The position numbers were made by a program, and so were the translations under genes. The notes below the pieces were generated by a model. It was not told the origin of the DNA. It saw nothing but the letters and a program-made list of their open reading frames with translations, and ran no database searches. Positions 1-9,532 of a stretch of DNA of 64,000 bases are shown piece by piece (position 1 is the first letter of the stretch; each line of letters opens with the position of its first letter). This stretch comes from Pezicula radicicola (taxonomy: Eukaryota; Ascomycota; Leotiomycetes; Helotiales; Dermateaceae), in the NCBI GenBank assembly GCA_003008705.1, contig PDUO01000017.1, positions 943,032 to 1,007,031 of the forward strand, in the 5' to 3' direction.

Positions 1-292
1 CAAAAAGTCATACGAGTATAGGCTACGAAGCCTGTAGCCCAAGCCTTATAGCGGCCTATTGCCCTGTAAATACCGCTTAAGTAGCCTGTAGGGCTTATTC
101 GTTTAGTGATTAAGCACTATAGTTGCCCTGCCTGCCTTGTAGTAGGGTTTCGCTTAATGTGTCCTATAGTGTCCTGTCTTTAGCGTCTAAGCGCCGAAAA
201 GCCCCTGTAAGAAGTAGGGCTGCTAGCATTAAGAGAATGCTGTAGCTACAGGCTGCTACAGGCTTTATAGCCTATATTCGCACGACTTTTGG
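1..292. mobile_element. Short non-coding element with terminal inverted repeats (MITE-like)
   Basis: About 36 bases at the left edge (from position 3) match the reverse complement of about 36 bases ending at 290. Both begin AAAAGTC and end GCCTGTAGC. The differences I can count are all transitions, as expected from age or repeat-induced point mutation. The interior carries many CCTGTAG/CTACAGG words and no reading frame. The left flank is cut by the window, so no target-site duplication can be checked. It lies just 3' of the arabinofuranosidase gene. The superfamily is unknown. Confidence 0.6.
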
Positions 293-516
293 CCGGAACC
301 TCCGTATCAGGATGAGCTTTTATTCTCGGCAGCTGTTAATGGGAAAAGGCGCAGTCATTGCGTCAAGATTCAGAGTAATTGATGCTATGTCAACACGAAA
401 GCATTGTATAAACTCTGACTTGATTCTAAAAATGCAATTAATGTTACATTCGTTTTTCCTGCAATAATGAGCTCGAGCTCAAGAATCTAAGCCCTATTAA
501 CAGAATCACCTTTTCA

Positions 517-2339
517 CTAGCTATTGCTGACACCATTTGTACCAGGTACATCCTTAGCCTTCCACCTCAATAGAGTGAAGCTATGTTTCTCAAAAGTGAA
601 TTTCCCCTTCCCATCCCACTTCGATTCCCGAATAGAAACCTTCTCAGTTCCCTCAACATTCACGTCTCTAATCTGATTCTTTTCTCCACCAACAGTAAAC
701 ACTGTAACCTCTGAGTCTTGCGGGACAGGGATACTGGTCTCCATGGACGAAGCCTCGGAGATATTAACGACTGCCAAATTTAGGTAGCCATCATCACTCA
801 GTGCGGCAGATACGTCAAGCAAGGGCGTATCCATTGTACTAGCCAGCCACTCAGGGAAAGTACGACCTGTGTATGCAGCAGAACGTACATGTGTCGCCAA
901 AGTCTTACCTCTCATATACTTAGAGAAAAGGAGAAGTGGCCAATAAGTAGTCTGTTTGATAACACCTCGCTCCGTAGTCATAAGAGGTGCTATAACATTG
1001 ACACTCTGAGCAATAGTGGCCATACCAATGTGTTTCGATTGTCGAATAAACACATTGAGCCATGCTGCTACAGCAAGTGCATCCGAGAGATCATAAAGCT
1101 CCTCTGCACCTTTATCTCCTGGTGCTCTTACCGGATCCCAGATGTTCCACTCGTCGAAACAGATTGTTGGCTTGTGGAGGGTTTTGGGCGTTGTGTCGAT
1201 TACACCTGTGAAGTAATTCTCGTAGTCGAAATCACAACGTGCTAGGTCTATCATTGCTGATGTCATTTCTATTGCTCGCTCGGCTGCTCGAGGACTGACT
1301 GCGTTCGCATAATGTCTATCTTAATTAGTGACAAAGCTCAGTGTCAGAGTTTGGAGTACTTACTCTTTGTCGGATGTGTACATATGAATCGAGTGCATAT
1401 CGGTAAACCTGATGCATTCTTGCAGCACGTATCTATCCCAATCGCTATGGCCGTTTTTCCCACAGAGAATAAGTTTAATTGAAGGGTCGAGAAGCTTCAA
1501 AGCTGTAGATCATTAGCTATTGATTCCTAGTATAGAGACCAATTTCCGTACCTTTCCCCCACTGGTATGCCTTTTTAGCATAGTGCTCTTTGGTATCTTG
1601 TTCAACTTGCCTACAGATAGGGTTAATACGAGCTCCTGAGTGTCAGGTTGGCTTGTTCCTACCATGGCCCCCAGATTTCATTTCCTAAGGCCCAGTACTT
1701 GACATTGTACGGTTTCTCATGCCCATTCTCACGACGCATATTGGCATAGAACGTGTCTTTGTCTGAATTACAGTATTCAACCCAAGCAAGTGCTAAATCA
1801 CGTGGTTAGAGCTCTTCAAAACATGTTAAATGGATGTTCTCACCCTGCTCTAGGGTACCCGTTCCCATATTCAAAGCCAAATAAGGCTCAGCACCAACAA
1901 TACCACACCAAGTCATAAACTCATCGGTTCCGAATTGGTTGCTTTCAGTCCCAAGCCATGCCAATTCTGGTCTCTTTGGCCGTTTCTCTTTTGGGCCAAC
2001 GCCATCTTGCCAGTTGTACGTGGCAACAAAGTTTCCACCTGGGTATCTCACAACAGGACATTGGAGCTCCTTCATACAGTCAATAACGTCTGTCCGGAAC
2101 CCGTTCTTATCAATCAAGCCATTGCTGTTAGAAGGGTCATAAAGCCCTCCATATATACAACGTCCCATATGTCTAGAGGGTTCCGGAGGTTAGTCGGGTT
2201 TGAACTCACAGCAGGGACTGAGAGAAACGTACTCTGTGAAGCCGCCATAGATAAGAGGATTGATGTCTGAGATAGTGTGGTCTGGCGAGGTAAAAATTGA
2301 AGGGCTCTCCTCTTCACTGATGCTGGTAAATGTTGCCAT
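517..2339 (-). CDS. GH51 alpha-L-arabinofuranosidase, intracellular type
   Basis: Hydrolyses terminal alpha-L-arabinofuranosyl residues from arabinan or arabinoxylan fragments. I assemble six exons: 2339-2233, 2172-1844, 1792-1663, 1610-1552, 1502-1364 and 1315-517. The phases close to give 520 residues. The chosen start gives the N-terminal block expected of fungal GH51 ([14 protein letters not shown] after the first splice). Family landmarks are [21 protein letters not shown] (the acid/base Glu follows ALGN) and FDEWNIWDP (the nucleophile Glu before WNIW). There is no signal peptide, so it probably acts inside the cell on imported oligosaccharides. The last exon ends with the C-terminal beta-domain. 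The reading frame is intact. The short inverted-repeat element lies about 220 bases downstream. Family assignment is firm; substrate preference is inferred. Confidence 0.93.
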
Positions 2340-3854
2340 TTTGTCTCGCTAACGGGAACTGATTTCTTTGGCGGTTTTTGGGATTCATTAAATATCTCTT
2401 CGAGACTGTATATGTAGAGCAAATATCACACAAAGAAACGTAACTTTCAATTGCTCCAGTGATTAACCCGTGATCTGATCGGGGAATATCGGTGAGCGTG
2501 AACGTATGGTAAAAGTGGAATGTGGAGCGGGGAGTATCGCTTTCAACGCCGATGGCCAGCTAGCATGCCAATGGTCGAGTACACGCTAAATAAGGCAGTC
2601 AGAGGCTCCCGCTCCCAATCTAGACCGCATGAAAAGCACCCCAGATCCGATGTTCTCCCGCTCCATCCTTGGTTTACCATCGTATCACTCTACTATGCAA
2701 AGTACATTATTGACAAAAACATGTGTTTCAATGCGGGGAAATGGGAAAGAACCTCGTCGCTTGCTTCGGTGCTACTCTCGGAGGACGCCAGGACTAAACT
2801 ACCTACCGGTTAATGAGGGTGGTAGTTGAAACTACGTAAGTAGTATCAAAAAGTCCTTGGTCGCGGACAAAGATTCCATACAGAGTATGGATACCTTTGG
2901 TGGCTTCCTTAATTGCCATATTTTAATTCGAAAGACTCATCGAGTTGAATGAAATGACGAGTCAGTGTGTTACTAAGTATCTGAGAGATAGGTACTCAAG
3001 CTGAGCCTTAGCAACCAGTAACTGGCTGTCAATAGCAAGAGGATCGATTTGGATAGCATCACCAAATCTTCGGAAACGGCGCACCCTTGTGTTTGCTGAA
3101 TGGGACTTTATTGGAGTTTACAGTAAGTGAGGCCAAAGTGACCGATATTGTCACACGGAGTGAGTGGTAAGTGATATCCAAAGCAAATTATCATTTCTGC
3201 GAGAATAAAGAACGGGAGAATAACAAATAATTCCCATGGGGTGCTGCTGGATTGATCTTGAGCAAACAATGACACCGATTAAAGTCGCCTGCGTCGAATG
3301 TAGAAGTCTCGAACTCATTGGCTGAAGGACTGCCAGTCTGGCGAGTAGGACTTCTCAATTATTAGATAGGTTTGGTTGGTCAATTTGAATAGCGATCATA
3401 CCGCTGGAGAGAGATACTACCAAAGCAACTTATATATCTTTGCATAAACCACAGGAGCCACGTCTGACCTGACAAGGTGGCCTCCGCGCAAACATTCCCA
3501 GACTTGAAGAGTATGATAGTAGTACTTGAGGGCCTCCGGATCCACATGAATCAATTTATAGGTCTATCGCGCTCATATGCAATCCATAGAGCAGAGAATT
3601 CAACCATTTCCTAAAGCGGCGTACTTTCTTCATAATGTCTCCTAGAAGTATTTAACACAATCGAAGCTGTTTGTTTATCCTGCTGGCAAAGAGACTTGTA
3701 ACTGCATCATCCTGCATAACTGGTATGGACGCCTGGGGTTGATTTTCCGTTTCGCCCTGAACAAGTTGCAGTCTTTCTTCGGTCCCGGGAAGGGCTAAAT
3801 TAATTTGGTCTGGTTCGTACCTTGGATTCAGTTTGAAGTTACTGCACAACAAGC
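2340..3854. other. Intergenic, about 1.5 kb
   Basis: This lies between the start of the GH51 gene and the 3' end of the Zn2Cys6 regulator. It should hold the GH51 promoter. Small open frames at 2520-2813 and 3652-3852 show no recognisable domain. The 3652-3852 frame abuts the stop of the regulator and may be its 3' UTR. Confidence 0.5.
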
Positions 3855-6169
3855 TCAGCTCAGACGAATACCAGCGGAGTCTTCGTAGACTTGAAGCAAT
3901 TCTTTGTACAAGCGGCTGAGCGTGGCGAGGTCATTACTTTCGTCGGACCAGTATTCTAACACTGCTGACATCTCTTCAACAAGACCTTTCCACCTTGGAG
4001 GAAGGAACTGTCGCTCCAGGTCGACTGGATGAACCCCGCCAGCAGCTCCGGCGAAACGGCATTTGAGCGCCATGCCCAAAAGATGCAAGGCACTTCTAGT
4101 ACAACTTCTGGCCATGAGCCACGTTCCTTGGTGGCGATGGAAAAAGCTGGGCCGATTGGAATCAATACAATCTGCAGCGCTTTGCAGAGCCTCTTGTACT
4201 AGGCGAAGGTGCGTAGGGGAAAGTTCCGTGATTGATACGGGATCCTGAGATACGAAAACCTCTAGGAGGGCTGGGAATCGCACGAAATTCTTGATATCTA
4301 TCATATGGCCCCGTAATATCAATCGAAGGATATCGGTTGTGTGCACGTCTGCTTGCTTAGAAAAGCTCATAAGGGCTGGCAATGTTTGATACCTATTCTC
4401 AATCAGCCTACAAGTTATGAATTCTACATACTGTACCAACCATTGCTCCACCTGCATGTCAAACTCGCGAACATTGCACTCGAACCGAGACTCATTTGTA
4501 GCTTGACCTTGCGCTTTGGACTGAAAACGACGGACTATAACGTTGTGCACCATTCGCTTCAACGCAATCTCTGCCAAGTAAAAATACCAGGCTTTTTCAA
4601 GGTGTTGCCGATCAAAGGAATTGATGAACGACTTGGGAGATGACCAGTTCATGTCCGATGAATTATCTGGAGACATTTCTTGATCTTCAGTGTCTTCCGG
4701 AGGAGAAGGGAATAGATGTGGGTAATCCATTTCACATATGCCAGACCCAGGCATTCCCAGCTCAAAGCGTATTTCACTGTATATCTGAGGTCAACTTGAG
4801 ATATTCTAGGTTCATTGTGTGTATCATAAAATAGATTGTGACATACATTTCACTCTTCAGACAACTCCAGTATAAGCTGTCTTCAACGTGGCGTTCCCTT
4901 GCCACTTTGCTCATCTGTAGCCATGGGTTTTCCTGATCGGGATTCGGATTTGAGAGATTCTCCGTGTGCCTCCATCGGCCGTTACTTTTCATCCAAGCCA
5001 AAAACTGTGCTCCGGCTTGTACAAAACACTTCCAAGCTGCCAAGATTTGCAACGTTGACATGAGATAAACTGCCGTCAGAAAGGAGCATTGGGCAGAAAC
5101 AATAGAGTTCTCATGATACAACATTCCGATTCGCCGCTGAGAGGCTTCAAAGTATGCATTGGCAATAGACAACCTTTCTGGATCCTTCGAACGGCCTGGT
5201 TCGCATTCCTGCTCTAGAGGGGCTGATAGAACACTGACAGCGCATACCAATAGCTAATGGAATCAGTTCTCATCGCCATTGCATAAGAGTTGAGATCAAG
5301 CAGCTCACAATCAGACAACTTTTCCCATCCCAGCCTGGCCCTGTCTCCGTAAATTCTCTTACATCGTTTCGTAAAGAATCAACATCTAGGATTGGGTTTT
5401 TGATATGATTGTTAACTAGAAAATTGTCGACTAAATCGTTAACTACTTGGTGATCAAGGTTAAGAAGTGTTGTACCATGCTTCCGAGCATTGTTCGATAC
5501 TGTTCTGCCATCGCCCTGGATCGCTTCAACCCTTTCAACACTAGGAACCTGAAAACTGGGCTCCAGATGGGGTGCGGCTTCAGAAAAAATGGGCCACTTC
5601 AGCAGAGAATCCAATGACGCTTCGGATGATGCATTTAACATTTCCGAAGACGGCGGCATGTTCTCCGAACTGTGATCGTCAATATAATTTTGCTGCTGCT
5701 TGGAACATGAAGTAGATGGAGCAATTATGTTCGGGTCAACCATGTTCCTCTCCCCGGACATATTGCCAGGAGAGCCAGAGATACTAGCATGTTCCTGGGC
5801 CGCAAGTAGACTCGGCTCTTGGAAAGGTGACCGCTCAGAAGTTTGAGAGACTCGGACATGAGATAGGAAATTGGTTTGTTGCTGCAACGAATTGTCGACA
5901 TGCTTGCTGAGGGAAGACTCTAGCTGGCTGAGTCGTTGGAGTATTGCAAGAGTGCCACGATCTAGTTGGCTTGAATCGGAATCCACATATTGACAATTTC
6001 CACCAGTCGCAGCACAAAAGCCACATACTGGTCTCGTGTTATCACATTTCGTTTTTCGAGAGCGGCAAACAAGGCAAGCGTTGCCTGCTCTCCTGCGGTT
6101 ATATGAGGGCGCTGCTTTGGGTAGTCTCGAACCATTCAGTTCAAATGGTGTCCCTGGGTTTCGCTCCAT
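3855..6169 (-). CDS. Zn(II)2Cys6 transcription factor with fungal-specific TF domain
   Basis: Nuclear regulator. Exons 6169-5309, 5253-4847 and 4776-3855 give 729 residues. The binuclear cluster lies near residues 31-60 (CLVCRSRKTKC, then CGFCAATGGNC), followed by a leucine-containing linker (LQRLSQLESSLSKH) that could dimerise. The middle homology region starts at GPGWDGKSCLI and continues into LLVCAVSVLSAP. After the second splice it reads CLKSEIEIRFELGMPGSG, the usual signature of this class; I chose the acceptor at 4777 because it restores this motif in frame. Its promoter is shared with the divergent exopolyphosphatase gene 458 bases away. Targets cannot be told from sequence. Adjacency to the GH51 gene makes a role in sugar utilisation possible but unproven. 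Confidence 0.92.
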
Positions 6170-6627
6170 GTTGTTGTCATAAAATTTGATAGATTTTGAC
6201 GATGAACCCAGAGGTTTGTATCAAGGTCAGGAGTCCATATTCCAGAGCAGATAAAAAGTTCGATAGTCATGTGTTGTTGACTGCGGCGTTGGCTTTGAGT
6301 CGTATCCCCGCATAGCTAAGTTGGCCCGAGGCTACCGACGACACATATTTTGTAGAGAGATTGGACATAAAATGAGTGGGCTTCTTAAGCTTCTTTAACT
6401 GCACGTTCATTCTGAATTCTCATATATGCTATATCTGACTTGAGTTGCAGTTGATGTGTGTGTTTTTGTGATTTCCTTTCGTAAAGAGGCAAGGCGTACT
6501 GGGGCACGTGATGACGCATCGCCCCGAGATTCTTCCGATCAAGAGTCCAATAAAGATGCTTGGCTAAAACCGACGACATTGTTGCAGTGAGTGCTCTGGG
6601 AAGGCAGTTATCACTCTTCAACTCAAT
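6170..6627. promoter_or_regulatory. Divergent promoter region between regulator and exopolyphosphatase
   Basis: 458 bases separate the two start codons, so the promoters of both genes must lie here. A GGGGCACGTGATG stretch around 6503 contains a CACGTG E-box. CACGTG is the site of Pho4-type bHLH regulators in yeasts. With a polyphosphatase next door this is suggestive, but there is only a single site. Confidence 0.4.
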
Positions 6628-7894
6628 ATGCCTCTGCCACGAGTTTCCCTAGGGTCCTTCCTCTCAGCTGGCAAGGCAGCTTTGAAGACGTCACCAATCT
6701 CTCCAGTGACCTTTGTCATTGGAAACGAATCGGCAGGTAAGCACTAAGTCTGTCCTCCTTTCTACCTATTTGCACCCTAACCTGTTCGCAGACCTTGACT
6801 CCCTATGTAGTGCCGTTGTTCTTGCGTACCTGAGAACTTATGCGCCATCCTCCAAGTCAAACACCTTCTACATTCCTCTTTCCAATATACCCCAAGCAGA
6901 CCTCTTGATACGACCTGAGCTTCTTCCTGTACTTTCTCGTGCAAACCTCAAACCAAGCGACCTTATTACTCTCTCCGATCTCCCCAGAGTCGGGCTATCT
7001 GCAGGAAATACGAGCTGGGTTCTGGTTGACCACAATTCTTTGCAAGGTGAGCTAGGCGAACAATATGGCAAAAGCGTAAAAGGCTGTGTCGACCACCACA
7101 TCGAAGAAAACAAGGTGCCACAAGATACCGAAGACGAACCTAGGATTATTAAGAAGTGTGGAAGCTGTACCAGTCTTGTCGTGGAATACTGCAGGGAAAC
7201 TTGGGATGCACTTTCTGCTGGGTCAAAGACAAAAAGCGAAGGGACAGAGGTTTGGGATAAGGAGCTGGCATATCTTGCTCTAGGTCCAGTTCTAATTGAT
7301 ACTTCCAACCTCCAAGATAAGTCGCAAACAACTGAAGTAGACATAGCAGTTGTAAAGTATCTAGAGTCCAAGATAAGAGTTGTGAACGGAGAGCAGCAGT
7401 TCAACCCTGAAGCATATTTCAAGGAAATTGCAGGAGCGAAAAGAGATGTCTCTGGCATCGATGTCCCTGGTCTTCTAAGAAAGGACTACAAGCAGTGGTC
7501 TGAAAATTCTACAAACCTAGGTGTAGCGTCAGTCATGACAAATATCAAGACTCTGGTAGAAAAGGCAGGTAATCAGCAAAAGTTCTTGGATATTTGCAAA
7601 GAGTTTGCTGAGGAGCGTGGACTTTCTATCTTGACAGTCATGACCAAGTCTAGCTCAGATGGACAATTTCGGAGAGAGCTCTTTGTTTGGGGCATCGATC
7701 AAAAAGGTGCTGAGACTGTAAAGGCTTTTGGAGAGTCGTCCAAGGATGACCTAAACCTGGCAAAGCACTCAGAAGAATCATTGAATTTTGAAGGAGATAA
7801 AGAATGGCGATGTTGTTGGCAACAGGAGAGACTTGATTACACTCGGAAGCAAGTGGCACCAATGATGAGGACTGTTATGCGAGGTGACAAGTAG
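6628..7894 (+). CDS. Exopolyphosphatase, DHH/DHHA2 family (Ppx1-like)
   Basis: Releases terminal phosphate from inorganic polyphosphate. Two exons, 6628-6736 and 6792-7894, give 403 residues. The true start is MPLPRVSLGSFL, upstream of the intron. A later ATG at 6713 reads the intron and should not be used. The metal-binding DHH-type motifs are visible: VIGNESADLDSLCSA near residue 32 (the N...D.D pattern), VLVDHNSLQG and CVDHHIEEN. The DHHA2 C-terminal domain ends at WRCCWQQERLDYTRKQVAP. Length and motif order match fungal cytosolic Ppx1. The gene is intact. Confidence 0.93.
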
Positions 7895-9532
7895 ATCGGA
7901 AGATTTCTTCGAGATTGAATCTTATTGGCACACCACGCATAATATTTTCAGCAAAACTCTCACTTGAGCTGGGAATACCTTCATGTTGGACCAGGCCCTC
8001 CAACCAGGCTTCTAATCAGACCTTTGGACCATACTCTTTCAGCTCTGAACGGGATATTTCCGCTAACCAGCTGCAAGACGCAAACGAGTTTACCACTTGT
8101 AAGTGGTACTCATTGTGTGCTTAAGGTTCTCTTTATGGCATAGTATGCACAAAGACAGCCAATATTTAGCAACAATAAATGCCAAAATCTTCTCCGTTGC
8201 GTACATTCTCCTCTGACTTTTATGTTCATTCGTGAAAGTGGTCTCCTAACGCTCATTCAAACATAAACCCCTTTCCGTCCGTTGTGGAATTATTTTAATC
8301 TCACGGCGATGAGGATAAGTATAAAAAGAAGTGTATTATCCAAAACCTCTGAATATCCTCATATTTCTTTCTGCATTTCCTTCTCTTCCTTATAGATATG
8401 CTTACTCGAACGATTATTAAATTCCAATTACTATAACGACTTCTACAAGCACCAACAATAAAGAGTACTTTAGAACACTATATTAAGCGAGCTAACTACA
8501 TCTCTTCACAACGTCAAGAAAAACGGGATACTCGCTCTGATTAATTTATCTCTCATAGTAAAGAGTACACATATACCAGTGACGATTACCTCGCACAAAA
8601 AAAAACCAAACCCCTATAAAATCTTACAAAAATATGTATGCATTACTGAGAAACAACATATTACAATAGTACCAAACCTCCAAAACTCAACATAAAAAAG
8701 TCCCACCCCTCTTATTCCCACCTCAAGAATATCTGGCACCTATCCTAAAGCCCCAAAAACTTAACACTAGAGGGTCAAGGAACCGGTGAATCAGGCCAGT
8801 TTAACCCCCAACCTCATTTGATCAATACTTTGTGAAAGTTTCGACTTAACGATGACTCTCATCTGAGTCGCGGTTTCCAGAATTCTCACAAAAAAATCTA
8901 TTTTTTTTCTCTTTCTTCTTGACTTTGTGTACTCACTCTAAGTAATAACATAATGGCATTGGGAGACAACTACAACGATGAAGTAGCAGTACCTAATAGT
9001 GAACGATGAAATGGATATGTAGGAGGAAGTATTGATGTTAGTTTTGTGGGTGAGAGGAATTAGAAGGAATATGAGGAGCGTGATAATAGTTCCAAGTAAG
9101 GAAGGAAGGAAATAGAACTATTTTGGGTAGAGAGAAACTCTAAAAAGAAAAGAAAACGAAGGAGTGAGCTTGTCTTGGATAACTGACTTGATTTGAGTAA
9201 CCGACGTATCCATAGTGTGAGCTAGACACAGAAAGAAAATACTTACCCGCTTCGAGCTACAAATAAACAATCTCAGTTTAATTTCCATTCAACTCATCAA
9301 TGGTATGCAAGACAAATTAAAGTAAAGGAAAATAGTAAATTAATCGATAATAATAACAATCCCAACAAACTAAGGAGATAAAAACTACTTGAAGCCAAAA
9401 AAACCCCTATTAAAACAAACAAATAGAAACACCAACAACTATCCTCTTTCTCCCTTTTCCGTCTTCCGTCCTCCCTTCTTACGAAAGAAATCAAACTCTT
9501 CTCAGACTGAACATCCCAATCCATCAAAATCC
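7895..9532. other. Intergenic, about 1.6 kb, AT-rich
   Basis: This lies between two convergent genes, so it should contain both 3' UTRs and terminators. It holds A-rich runs (8599-8607) and scattered TATAAA-like words. I see no gene, RNA or repeat that I can name. Confidence 0.5.

Noticed and set aside
889..1245. Plus-strand frame opposite the last exon of the arabinofuranosidase
   Set aside because: It mirrors a well-supported GH51 exon and has no domain or codon bias of its own.
6385..6621. 78-codon minus frame in the divergent promoter at 6.2-6.6 kb
   Set aside because: No recognisable content, and it overlaps the expected promoter and leader of the exopolyphosphatase gene.
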